Origin: Antarctobacter albus
Lineage (GTDB): Bacteria > Pseudomonadota > Alphaproteobacteria > Rhodobacterales > Rhodobacteraceae
Assembly: GCF_900101505.1 (NCBI RefSeq)
Contig: NZ_FMZI01000022.1
Location: 1 to 50,376 of the forward strand
DNA: 50,376 bases
Direction: 5' to 3'
The notes beneath the pieces were generated by a model that worked only from the letters and a program-made list of their open reading frames with translations, ran no database searches and was not told the DNA's origin. The stretch's first letter is position 1; each line of letters opens with the position of its first letter. The position numbers and the translations under genes are program-made. This document shows, one piece after another, positions 9,083 to 17,037 of this stretch.

Positions 9083-10630
9083 ATGCTTTGGTCACTCATC
9101 AAGATCGTTGTCTTCGTCGCGCTGGTCGGCGCGCTGGCCCTTGGCGCGGGCTACCTGCTCGAAAGCCAGGGCGGGGTGCAGGTTACCGTTGCCGGGATGG
9201 AATACACGCTTGGCCCGCTGCAATCGGTCATGGCGGCCGTCGTGCTGGTCTTTGCCGTCTGGCTGTTCTTCAAGCTGGCGGGTCTGATTATCGCCACGCT
9301 GAAGTTCATCAACGGCGACGACACTGCGCTCAGCCGCTATTTCGACCGCAACCGCGAGCGCAAGGGATACGAGGCACTGTCCGAAGGCCTGATGGCGCTG
9401 TCTTCCGGCGAGGGTCGTCTTGCCATTGCCAAGGCGAACAAGGCTGAGAAATACCTGCACAAGCCGGAACTGACCGATCTGATCACCGCGCAGGCGGCAG
9501 AGATGGTGGGCGACAACCGCAAGGCCGAAGAGGTCTACAAGCGCCTGTTGAAGAACGACACCACGCGTTTTGTCGGCATCCGCGGGATCATGAAGCAGAA
9601 GCTGGCCTCGGGCGACACGGACACGGCGCTGCAACTGGCCGAGCGCGCCTTCGCGATCAAGCCCAAGCACGTCGAGATCCAGGACACGCTGCTGCAATTG
9701 CAGGCCGAGAAACACGACTGGTCCGGCGCGCGCAAGACCCTGCAGGCCAAGCTGAAACACGGTGCCCTGCCGCGTGATGTCTACAAGCGGCGCGATGCGG
9801 TCCTGGCGCTGTCGGCGGCCACTGACATCGACGATGCCGAGGAGAGCGGCAAGGCGGCGGAAACGGCGATCGAGGCCAACCGCGCCTCGCCCGACCTGGT
9901 GCCCGCCGCCGCGATGGCCGCCCGCGCCTACATCGCGCAGGGCCGCAAACGCAATGCCATGAAGGTGCTCAAGAAGGCCTGGGAGGCGCATCCGCACCCC
10001 GACCTGGCCGCCGCCTTTGCCGAGATCGAGCCCGAGGAGACCCCGGATCAGCGCGTGCAGCGCTTTGTCCAGCTGACCCGCATCCAGCCCGACCACCGGG
10101 AGACCAAACTGCTCAAGGCCGAGCTGAACCTCGCGGCCGAACACTTCCCCGAGGCGCGCCGCGCGTTGGGCGATTTGCCGGACAAGGATCCGGATGCCCG
10201 GGTTCTGGCGATCATGGCCGCCGTCGAAAAGGGCGAGGGCGCGAAGGACGCGGTGGTGCGTGGCTACCTTGCCAAGGCCCTGACCGCACCCCGTGGTCCG
10301 CAGTGGGTCTGCGATAAGTGCAATACGATCCACGCGGAATGGACGCCGATCTGTTCCAACTGTTCGGCCTTCGACACGCTCAGCTGGACGACTCCGCCGC
10401 AGTCCGAGGTCGTGCTGCCCGCTGGCGCCGACATGCTGCCGCTGCTCATCGGCGGTGCGCTGGAAGACAAGGCCGAGGATGCCGGCGAAGAGGCCGGGCC
10501 CGATGTGATCGACCTGGGCCCCGAGGCCCCTGCCAGCGCCGCCCCGACGGATGCCAAGGCCCCCGACGCCGGACCCGAGGATGCCGAGGTCATCGAGCTC
10601 GAAGACCCCAAGAAGGAAGGCGCAAAATAG
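9083..10630 (+). CDS. hemY: HemY-type TPR membrane protein with C-terminal zinc ribbon
   Basis: The start is ATG 9083 with AAGGG upstream; the product is 515 residues. Two transmembrane segments (about residues 5-25 and 45-72) are followed by tetratricopeptide-type helices (for example AIAKANKAEKYLHKP, RAFAIKPKHVEIQDTLL, AMAARAYIAQGRKRNAMKVL). A compact metal-binding motif then has cysteines at residues 410, 413, 424 and 427 (WVCDKCNTIH and CSNC). A Pro/Ala/Asp/Glu-rich tail closes the protein. The HemY N-terminal domain family is tied to haem synthesis by gene order, but its role is unclear. The TPR-plus-zinc-ribbon layout resembles LapB/YciM, the regulator of LpxC turnover. Confidence 0.9.
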   Translation: MLWSLIKIVVFVALVGALALGAGYLLESQGGVQVTVAGMEYTLGPLQSVMAAVVLVFAVWLFFKLAGLIIATLKFINGDDTALSRYFDRNRERKGYEALSEGLMALSSGEGRLAIAKANKAEKYLHKPELTDLITAQAAEMVGDNRKAEEVYKRLLKNDTTRFVGIRGIMKQKLASGDTDTALQLAERAFAIKPKHVEIQDTLLQLQAEKHDWSGARKTLQAKLKHGALPRDVYKRRDAVLALSAATDIDDAEESGKAAETAIEANRASPDLVPAAAMAARAYIAQGRKRNAMKVLKKAWEAHPHPDLAAAFAEIEPEETPDQRVQRFVQLTRIQPDHRETKLLKAELNLAAEHFPEARRALGDLPDKDPDARVLAIMAAVEKGEGAKDAVVRGYLAKALTAPRGPQWVCDKCNTIHAEWTPICSNCSAFDTLSWTTPPQSEVVLPAGADMLPLLIGGALEDKAEDAGEEAGPDVIDLGPEAPASAAPTDAKAPDAGPEDAEVIELEDPKKEGAK

Positions 10631-10641
10631 CCCTTCCCCTC

Positions 10642-10669
10642 GCGCGGCCCGTTTGCTAATAGGCCGCGC
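10642..10669 (+). terminator. Hairpin after hemY
   Basis: A perfect 8-bp stem GCGCGGCC/GGCCGCGC with a 12-base loop stands 11 bp after the hemY stop. No U-tract follows, so efficiency is uncertain. A second small GCCC/GGGC hairpin followed by GGTTTTG lies at 10684-10703. Confidence 0.4.
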
Positions 10670-10722
10670 ACTGACACCGATCAGCCCTGCTTTGGGCGGT
10701 TTTGATCTGTGCAGGGAAGATG

Positions 10723-10798
10723 GCCGGTGTAGCTCAGCTGGTAGAGCACGTCATTCGTAATGATGGGGTCGGGGGTTCGAGTCCCTTCACCGGCACCA
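10723..10798 (+). tRNA. tRNA-Thr (anticodon CGT)
   Basis: The 76-base cloverleaf has a perfect acceptor stem GCCGGTG/CACCGGC, D-arm GCTC/GAGC, anticodon stem CGTCA/TGATG with loop TTCGTAA (anticodon CGT, reads ACG), T-arm loop TTCGAGT, discriminator A and an encoded CCA end. It is convergent with nadC. Confidence 0.97.
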
Positions 10799-10829
10799 CC
10801 TTCCCCCGGATCCGGCGCAAGCCTGGTCC

Positions 10830-11693
10830 TTAGCTTTCCGCGACAGAGACGAAGTCCAGACCGATGTCCAGCGTCGGCGCGCTATGCGTGATCCAGCCAA
10901 GCGAAATCAGGTCTACGCCGCTGGCCGCAACCGTGGCGGCGGTGTCGGGGGTGATGCCGCCAGAGGCCTCGGTGATCGCGCGACCCGCGACCATCTCCAC
11001 CGCCTTGCGCAGCGTGTCCGGGTCCATGTTGTCCAGCAGAACCGCGTCGGCGCCGATCTCCAGCACCTCGCGCAGCTGGTCCAGAGTGTCGACCTCGATC
11101 TCAATCTTGACCATGTGGCCGGTCGCGGCGCGCGCGGCCTCCAGCGCCGGACGGATGCCGCCCGCGATGGCGATGTGGTTGTCCTTGATCAGCACCGCAT
11201 CGGCCAGCGAATAGCGGTGATTCATGCCGCCGCCCGCGCGAACGGCGTATTTTTCCAGCGCGCGCAGGCCCGGTGTGGTCTTGCGGGTACAGACGATGTT
11301 GGCCTGCGTCCCGGCAACCGCCTGCACCAGGCCCGCGGTGACGCTGGCGATCCCCGACAGGTGCCCCATGAAGTTGAGCGCCGTGCGTTCGGCGGTCAGC
11401 AGGCTGCGCGACGGGCCTTCGAAGGTGGCGATCCGGGCACCGGGGGTGACGGGGGCGCCATCCTGCAGGTGGCGCGTGACCTCGATGGCCGGATCGACCA
11501 GGGCACAGGCCAGCTCGGCACAGTCCAGCCCGGCGATCACGCCGGGCTTGCGGGCGACGGCGGTGACGATGGAACGGTGCCCGTCCGGGATCACCACCGC
11601 CGAGGTGATGTCCCCGGCAAGGCCAAGATCCTCTTCCAGCGCGGTGCGCAGGGCGGGTTCGATCACCGGGCGGGGCAGGGGGACAAGCGTCAT
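10830..11693 (-). CDS. nadC: Nicotinate-nucleotide pyrophosphorylase (carboxylating)
   Basis: The start is ATG 11693, one base after the nadB stop. The 287-residue product has the quinolinate phosphoribosyltransferase motifs: [50 protein letters not shown] with substrate-binding Arg/Lys, and KDNHIAI. It converts quinolinate and PRPP to nicotinate mononucleotide, the third step of de novo NAD synthesis, in the cytoplasm. It is the last gene of nadA-nadB-nadC. Confidence 0.97.
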   Translation of the reverse strand: MTLVPLPRPVIEPALRTALEEDLGLAGDITSAVVIPDGHRSIVTAVARKPGVIAGLDCAELACALVDPAIEVTRHLQDGAPVTPGARIATFEGPSRSLLTAERTALNFMGHLSGIASVTAGLVQAVAGTQANIVCTRKTTPGLRALEKYAVRAGGGMNHRYSLADAVLIKDNHIAIAGGIRPALEAARAATGHMVKIEIEVDTLDQLREVLEIGADAVLLDNMDPDTLRKAVEMVAGRAITEASGGITPDTAATVAASGVDLISLGWITHSAPTLDIGLDFVSVAES

Positions 11694-11694
11694 G

Positions 11695-13230
11695 TCAGGC
11701 ACTCCGGGGCAGGGGATGGGTCGTCTGCTGTTCCGCGACGGCCATGATGTCATCAAGGGTCATCCGGCAGGATGTGCTGCCGGGGAGAGGATCGGGATAG
11801 TCGGTGCGCGCATGGGCACCGCGCGATTCCTCGCGCAGCAGGGCAAAGGTCGCGATGGCAAGGCCGATGATGGCCGGGTCGGCAGAGGCGCCGGTGCCCT
11901 GGGCGAGGGGCAGCAGATCGGCCAAGGCCGTGCGCAGGCTTTTGTCGTCGCGGAGCAGGCCGAGGTTCTCGGACACGGTCCGGCGCACCGCAGCACTGTC
12001 CGCCACCGGGGGCAGGGACACGGGCGACAGGCTGGCACCGCTCGGCCCGGCAGCAGGCTGGCCCGCGATATCCTGGGCGGCGCGTTGCCCCATGACCACC
12101 GCTTCCAGCAGAGAGTTGCTGGCCAGCCGGTTCGCCCCGTGAAGGCCGGTGGCGGCGCATTCGCCGATGGCCCAGAGGCCGGGCAGGCTGGTCCGGGCGT
12201 GAGTATCCGTATGGATGCCGCCCATGTGGTAATGCGCCGCCGGGCGCACGGGAATGGGTTGTTGCGCAGGGTCGATTCCGGCCGCCTGGCAGAGCCGCGC
12301 GATCCCGGGGAACCGCTTGGCAAACCCCGCGCCCAGTGCCGGGCTGGCGTCCAGGAAAACGCGGCTGCCGCGCGCGATCTGGGCGGCGATGGCACGGGCC
12401 ACGACATCACGCGGGGCAAGCTCGGCGCCGGGCGTGTCGGCCATGAACCGCGTGCCCTCGGTGTTGATCAGCACCGCGCCTTCGCCCCGGACGGCCTCCG
12501 AGATCAGGCCCAACGGCGTGCCCTGCGCATCCAGCGCGGTGGGGTGGAATTGCACGAATTCCATGTCCGACAGCTGGGCCCCGGCGCGGGCGGCGAGCAT
12601 GACGCCCTGGCCGTAGTTGCCCACGGGGTTGGTGCTGGCATCGTACAGCCCACCCAGCCCGCCGGTTGCCATCACGACGCGGGACGTGGACAGCAGCCGG
12701 CCGTCATTCAGCAGGACGCCACGCATAGGCCCGTCGCGCCGGACCAGCCGCACCACCTCGGCCCCGGTCAGGACGGAAATCGAGGGGCAGCGGCGGACAG
12801 CCTCGGCCAGGGCACGGGTGATGCCCGCACCGGTGCCGTCGCCGTCGACGTGCAGGATGCGTTTGCGCGAATGCGCGGCCTCCAGCCCCCGGGCGAAATC
12901 GCCCTCCGGCGTGCGATCGAACCGGACACCATGCGCCTCCAGCGCGGCGATGGCCCCGGGGGCGCCGCTCAGAACGGTTTCTGCCACCTCTGGATCACAA
13001 AGACCGGCCCCGGCAGCCAGGGTATCCGCCAGGTGCAGCGCCACGCTGTCATCGGTGCCGAGGCAGGCCGCGATGCCGCCCTGCGCCCACTGGCTGGAGC
13101 TTTCCTGCCCCAGCCCGGCACGCGTGATCAGCACCACCGGCTGCGGCGCCAGTTCCAACGCGCAGATCATCCCGGCGATGCCGCCGCCGACGACCGTGAC
13201 CCGGTCGCCGTCCTGGCCAAGCCGGATCAT
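11695..13230 (-). CDS. nadB: L-aspartate oxidase
   Basis: The 511-residue flavoprotein starts at ATG 13230, which overlaps the nadA TGA (ATGA). The FAD-binding motif [16 protein letters not shown] is at the N-terminus. [26 protein letters not shown], the [11 protein letters not shown] segment and [15 protein letters not shown] follow the L-aspartate oxidase/succinate dehydrogenase flavoprotein pattern. It oxidises aspartate to iminoaspartate for NadA. A longer upstream frame to 13428 only overlaps nadA and is not used. Confidence 0.97.
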   Translation of the reverse strand: MIRLGQDGDRVTVVGGGIAGMICALELAPQPVVLITRAGLGQESSSQWAQGGIAACLGTDDSVALHLADTLAAGAGLCDPEVAETVLSGAPGAIAALEAHGVRFDRTPEGDFARGLEAAHSRKRILHVDGDGTGAGITRALAEAVRRCPSISVLTGAEVVRLVRRDGPMRGVLLNDGRLLSTSRVVMATGGLGGLYDASTNPVGNYGQGVMLAARAGAQLSDMEFVQFHPTALDAQGTPLGLISEAVRGEGAVLINTEGTRFMADTPGAELAPRDVVARAIAAQIARGSRVFLDASPALGAGFAKRFPGIARLCQAAGIDPAQQPIPVRPAAHYHMGGIHTDTHARTSLPGLWAIGECAATGLHGANRLASNSLLEAVVMGQRAAQDIAGQPAAGPSGASLSPVSLPPVADSAAVRRTVSENLGLLRDDKSLRTALADLLPLAQGTGASADPAIIGLAIATFALLREESRGAHARTDYPDPLPGSTSCRMTLDDIMAVAEQQTTHPLPRSA

Positions 13231-14198
13231 TTTACGGCAAGCATCCGTTCGACGGCGCGCCGTGCGTCCTCGGCGATGGCGGCGTCCACCGTGACCTCGT
13301 GGTGGGTCTGTTCCAGCGCCTCGCGGATATTGCCCAGGCTGATCCGCTTCATGTGCGGGCACAGGTTGCAGGGACGCACGAATTCCACGTCCGGGTGATC
13401 CACCGCCACGTTGTCGCTCATCGAGCATTCGGTCAGCAGCACGACGCGGCCCGGCTTCTTCTCACCGACGTACCCCGACATGACGGCGGTCGAGCCGGAG
13501 AAATCCGCCTCTGCCACCACTTCGGGCGGGCATTCCGGGTGCGCCAGGATGGTGACGCCGGGGTAGGCCTCGCGCATGCCGCGCACGTCGTCGGCGGTGA
13601 ACAGCTCGTGCACTTCGCAATGGCCGTTCCAGGCGATGATCTCAACATCGGTTTCGCGGGCCACGTTCCGGGCCAGGTATTCGTCCGGGATCATCAAGAC
13701 CTTGGGCACACCCAGCGATTCGACCACTTCCTTGGCATTGCCCGAGGTGCAGCAGATGTCCGAGGCGGCCTTCACCGCGGCGGAGGTGTTCACATAGGTG
13801 ATGACCGGCACGCCGGGATGCGCCTGTCGCAGCAGGGCGATGTCCTCGGGGGTGATCGAATCGGCCAGCGAGCAACCGGCGCCCATGTCGGGGATCAGCA
13901 CGGTTTTTTCCGGGTTCAAGAGCTTGGCCGTCTCGGCCATGAAATGCACGCCCGCCAGCACGATCACGTCGGCCTCGACCTCGATCGCCTTGCGCGCCAG
14001 CGCCAGGCTGTCGCCCACGATGTCGGCAACACCGTGAAAGATTTCCGGCGTCTGGTAGTTGTGCGCCAGGATCACCGCGTTCTTTTCCCGTTTCAGGTCA
14101 AGGATGGCGGCAATGTCGTCCTCGTAGCGGATCCAGTCCGGTTCCGGGACGATCTTGCTGACCCGGTCATAAAGTTCGGGAAGGCGAAGGTAGGTCAT
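13227..14198 (-). CDS. nadA: Quinolinate synthase
   Basis: This 323-residue enzyme is a normal type NadA. It contains [59 protein letters not shown] and [10 protein letters not shown], which supply the conserved cysteines for the [4Fe-4S] cluster. It condenses iminoaspartate with dihydroxyacetone phosphate to quinolinate. AAGGAG lies six bases before the ATG. It is the first gene of nadABC; the 65-bp gap before it holds two palindromes that are probably operators. Confidence 0.97.
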   Translation of the reverse strand: MTYLRLPELYDRVSKIVPEPDWIRYEDDIAAILDLKREKNAVILAHNYQTPEIFHGVADIVGDSLALARKAIEVEADVIVLAGVHFMAETAKLLNPEKTVLIPDMGAGCSLADSITPEDIALLRQAHPGVPVITYVNTSAAVKAASDICCTSGNAKEVVESLGVPKVLMIPDEYLARNVARETDVEIIAWNGHCEVHELFTADDVRGMREAYPGVTILAHPECPPEVVAEADFSGSTAVMSGYVGEKKPGRVVLLTECSMSDNVAVDHPDVEFVRPCNLCPHMKRISLGNIREALEQTHHEVTVDAAIAEDARRAVERMLAVK

Positions 14199-14210
14199 GA
14201 CGGCTCCTTA

Positions 14211-14225
14211 TACTCTGGATGAGTA
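14211..14225 (-). promoter_or_regulatory. Putative NAD-regulator operator, promoter-distal copy
   Basis: On the minus strand TACTCATCCAGAGTA is an imperfect palindrome: TACTC, five bases, GAGTA. It ends 12 bp before the nadA start codon, just before the ribosome-binding site. It shares the layout ACTC-N5-GAG-A with the copy at 14244-14258. Confidence 0.6.
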
Positions 14226-14243
14226 CATCTGGAGCCGCTTGAT

Positions 14244-14258
14244 ATTCTCAACTAGAGT
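14244..14258 (-). promoter_or_regulatory. Putative NAD-regulator operator, promoter-proximal copy
   Basis: On the minus strand ACTCTAGTTGAGAAT matches the same ACTC-N5-GAG pattern, centred 34 bp from the first copy. It contains a possible -35 (TTGAGA), with a weak -10 (TGTACT) 18 bp on, so a repressor here would block nadA transcription. Confidence 0.6.
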
Positions 14259-14263
14259 TTATG

Positions 14264-15175
14264 TCAATGCCGTGACACGGGCAGTCTTGGGCCTGCCAGG
14301 GCCTGGGCCTGCAGGACCGTCGGTCGATAGCGGTACAGCTTGGCCGGACGGCCCCCCGTCCCGCTGGACATCTCGCCGGTTTCCTCGACCAGTTCCTGCT
14401 GGTCGATCTGGCGGCGAAAGTTCGGTTTGTGCAGGCGCAGGCCCGACAGCGCCTCGACCGTGCGTTGCAGGTGCAGCAGGGTAAAGCTGTCCGGCATCAG
14501 TTCGAAAACCACCGGGTGATACTTGATCTTGGCGCGCAGGCGCGCGATCCCGGTCGCCAGGATACGCCGGTGATCCCCTGTCATGGGCCGCCCGAAACCC
14601 TCGATCGCCGGGCGCGAGGGGCTTTCGGCCAGACCGGCCTCGTACATCAGTTCATAGCGTTGCAGGGCAAGGTCCTCGTTCCAGGGCAAGCCATTCTGCC
14701 CGAACAGGAAATCGACACGCTCCCGGCGCAGGGAATCCGCCCCCGCCCAACTGTCCAGCCGGTCCGCGATGCTGTCCAGGACAGCGGGACGCCGGTCGCG
14801 GTGGTCCTCCCAAGGGAAATATTCGTACCAGCCGTGCCACTGTGGCTGGCCGGTGCCCGGAGTCACCTGTTCCCGCACAAGCCCGAGGTAGCCGATAGAG
14901 ATCCGCCGGGCCGCGCCTGCCTCGGAAGGGGCCTCTCTGTCACGGTCGGCAAAGGTGTAAAGCTGTTCGAGGTAGCCGACCGGGTGGCTCGTCTGGCTTT
15001 CGATCCAGTCGCGCAACCCGCTTTGCAGGCTGCGGTGCTGCGACTCGAAGGGGCCGGAGGGCAGAGCCTCGCCCGCGCGCAGGGTCATCACGCGCGGTTC
15101 GTTGTCCGTCACCGCCACGAGGACGGCGATCAGGTCAGCATTTGCCAGCCCCGCGCGCAGTTGGACGCCTGTCAT
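14264..15175 (-). CDS. Nudix-like transcriptional regulator of NAD synthesis (NadQ/NrtR type)
   Basis: The 303-residue protein has an N-terminal Nudix-like region (about residues 10-180, with LYTFADRDREAP and ISIGYLGLVR) lacking an obvious intact Nudix box. A C-terminal winged-helix part follows (FTLLHLQRTVEALSGLRL, then KPNFRRQIDQQELVE and GGRPAKLYRYRP). This two-part layout is that of NrtR and the alphaproteobacterial NadQ group, which repress NAD genes. It stands directly upstream of nadABC on the same strand, separated by a 65-bp gap with two palindromes. Assignment to NadQ rather than NrtR rests on memory of the family and on context. Confidence 0.8.
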   Translation of the reverse strand: MTGVQLRAGLANADLIAVLVAVTDNEPRVMTLRAGEALPSGPFESQHRSLQSGLRDWIESQTSHPVGYLEQLYTFADRDREAPSEAGAARRISIGYLGLVREQVTPGTGQPQWHGWYEYFPWEDHRDRRPAVLDSIADRLDSWAGADSLRRERVDFLFGQNGLPWNEDLALQRYELMYEAGLAESPSRPAIEGFGRPMTGDHRRILATGIARLRAKIKYHPVVFELMPDSFTLLHLQRTVEALSGLRLHKPNFRRQIDQQELVEETGEMSSGTGGRPAKLYRYRPTVLQAQALAGPRLPVSRH

Positions 15176-15270
15176 GCTCTTGTCTTCCAGCCAGGATGAA
15201 TGCCCAAGTACCTGTCAGAAGTCCCGGCGCGAGACAAGGCGCGAGGCCCGCAATGCGGACCTGGCGCGGT

Positions 15271-15915
15271 TCAGCCCCGGCGCAGCTGGCGCAACCGGGC
15301 GCGGTGCGCGGCGGCGATATGGGCCCGCATCGCCTGTTCCGCGGCATCCTGGTCCCTCGCTTGCAGACCTTCCAGGATCGCCGCGTGTTCACGCAGGGCA
15401 TCCTCGGCGCGTTCTTCTTCACGCAAGGTCGTGGGACCCAGGATCAGCAGCGTGGTGTGGATCGAGGCGACCGCCTTCATCAGGAAACGGTTGCGCGCGG
15501 CATCCAGAAGCGCCGCGTGAAATTGCCGATTGAGCACAAAGGGATCGCCATCGCCGGCGGCCATCGCGGCGTGAATGTCGGCCAGTTCCGCAAGTTCCAC
15601 CTCTGACGCCGCGCGCGCGGCAAAGCGCGCCGCGGTGCCTTCCAGCACCGTGCGCATGTCGTAGAGTTCGGAGATTTCCGCGTGGTCCAGCCTGCGAATC
15701 GCTGCGCCGACGCGCGGCACATGGGTCACGACGCCGTCGCTTTCCAGCTGGCGGATCGCCTCGCGCACCGGGGTCCGGGAAAAGCCCAGCCGCTTGGCCA
15801 GCTCGACTTCCATCAGCCGGTCGCCCGGCATCAGGTGCCCGGCGCGGATCTCGTCGAGGATCCGGCGATAAGCCTCCTGTCCCTGCGACAGCTCAATCGG
15901 TTTCTCGTCGGTCAT
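15271..15915 (-). CDS. GntR family regulator with FCD domain
   Basis: The real start is ATG 15915 (peptide TDEKPIELSQGQEAYRRILD); the frame running on to 16956 is only antisense to the permease gene. The 214 residues comprise a winged-helix domain (RLMEVELAKRLGFSRTPVRE, residues about 30-60) and a C-terminal FCD ligand domain with His in FHAALLD, EHAAIL and AHIAAA, as in metal-binding FCD proteins. It is divergent from the permease/GGT-like operon with a 63-bp shared control region containing a GTATAC-centred palindrome. It probably represses that operon; the effector is unknown. Confidence 0.92.
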   Translation of the reverse strand: MTDEKPIELSQGQEAYRRILDEIRAGHLMPGDRLMEVELAKRLGFSRTPVREAIRQLESDGVVTHVPRVGAAIRRLDHAEISELYDMRTVLEGTAARFAARAASEVELAELADIHAAMAAGDGDPFVLNRQFHAALLDAARNRFLMKAVASIHTTLLILGPTTLREEERAEDALREHAAILEGLQARDQDAAEQAMRAHIAAAHRARLRQLRRG

Positions 15916-15943
15916 GCTGTGCTCCTTGCGCACGTTGAATACC

Positions 15944-15955
15944 TGTGTATACACA
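15944..15955. promoter_or_regulatory. Operator palindrome of the divergent GntR regulator
   Basis: TGTGTATACACA is a perfect 12-bp palindrome, extended imperfectly by CC/AGG on both sides. It lies in the middle of the 63-bp gap between the GntR gene and the permease gene. FCD-type GntR proteins usually bind such short palindromes. Confidence 0.65.
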
Positions 15956-15978
15956 AGGATGCAAGACAGGAGTGCATC

Positions 15979-17037
15979 ATGCCCGACCGTCCCCGTACCG
16001 CCACCTCTCGCCGGATAGAGACCGCGCTGACCGCCGCCATCGGGGTCGCGCTGTTCACGTTGCTCGGCTTGCCGCTGCCGTTCCTCTTCGGTCCGCTGGC
16101 GGCCTGCCTGCTTGCGGCGCTGGCGCAACGGCCCATGCAGGGCTTCGGGCAGGTCTCGAAGGGGTTTCGCACGATCCTGGGCGTCGCGGTCGGGGCCTCG
16201 CTGACGCCGGACGTCGTGGCGGCCCTGCCCAGCATGGCGGCATCGCTGGCCTTCATCCCGCTTTACATCCTTGTCATCGGACTGATCGGGGTTCCCTATT
16301 TCCACCGGGTCCACGGGTTCGACCGTGTCACAGCCTGGTACGCGGCCATGCCCGGGGGCCTGCAGGACATGATCATCTTTGGCACCGAGGCAGGCGGCGA
16401 TCCCCGGGCCCTGTCGCTGATCCATGCGACGCGCGTGATGATCATCGTCACCGTCGCGCCGATGATCCTGACCTTCGGTTTCGGCTCTGCGTTGACCAAC
16501 GACATTGGTGCGCCCGCCGCCGAGATCCCGCTGCACGAGCTGGCCCTGATGGCCGCCGCCGCGTTGATCGGCTGGAAGGGGGGCGAACGGATTGGCCTGT
16601 TCGGGGCCTCGATCCTGGGGCCGATGATCGTCACCGCCGTGCTCAGCCTGTCCGGTTTCATCCATGCGCGCCCCCCGGCCGAGGCGATCCTTGCGGCGCA
16701 GTTCTTCATCGGGGTCGGGATCGGCGTGGGCTATGTCGGCATTACCCTGGGCGAGTTGCGCCGGGTGGTTCTGGCGGGTGTGCTGTTCGTTCTGATCCTC
16801 GCCGTGCTGGCGGCGATCTTTTCGGAAATCGTAGTCTTGCTGGGTCTTGCGCCGCCGGTCGAGGGGTTCCTTGCCTTTGCCCCGGGCGGGCAGGCAGAGA
16901 TGACGGTGCTGGCCATCGTGGCGGGGGCTGACCTCGGCTTTGTCATCGTGCATCATCTGACCCGCGTCTTCCTCGTGATCACCGGGGCGCCTCTGGCCGC
17001 CCGGTTCCTGATGAAACCCCGAAAGGACCGTCCATGA
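15979..17037 (+). CDS. AbrB family permease
   Basis: The start is ATG 15979 with AGGAG eight bases upstream; the frame to 15682 is antisense to the regulator. The 352-residue membrane protein has about ten hydrophobic segments in two related halves, each opening with a PLPFLFGPL or LFGASILGPM-type motif (TALTAAIGVALFTLLGLPLP; IGLFGASILGPMIVTAVL). Also visible are AMPGGLQDMIIFG and APGGQAEMTVLAI, the paired PGG motifs of the AbrB (COG3180) family, sometimes called regulators but more likely transporters. It is coupled by ATGA overlap to the GGT-like gene, suggesting it imports that enzyme's substrate. Confidence 0.88.
   Translation: MPDRPRTATSRRIETALTAAIGVALFTLLGLPLPFLFGPLAACLLAALAQRPMQGFGQVSKGFRTILGVAVGASLTPDVVAALPSMAASLAFIPLYILVIGLIGVPYFHRVHGFDRVTAWYAAMPGGLQDMIIFGTEAGGDPRALSLIHATRVMIIVTVAPMILTFGFGSALTNDIGAPAAEIPLHELALMAAAALIGWKGGERIGLFGASILGPMIVTAVLSLSGFIHARPPAEAILAAQFFIGVGIGVGYVGITLGELRRVVLAGVLFVLILAVLAAIFSEIVVLLGLAPPVEGFLAFAPGGQAEMTVLAIVAGADLGFVIVHHLTRVFLVITGAPLAARFLMKPRKDRP

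Noticed and set aside
11224-13398. 724-codon + strand frame
   Set aside because: It lies antisense over nadB and nadC and has the His/Gly/Arg-rich composition typical of a shadow frame in high-GC DNA.
15916-16956. N-terminal extension of the GntR regulator
   Set aside because: The extension is antisense to the AbrB permease; GntR similarity starts exactly at ATG 15915.
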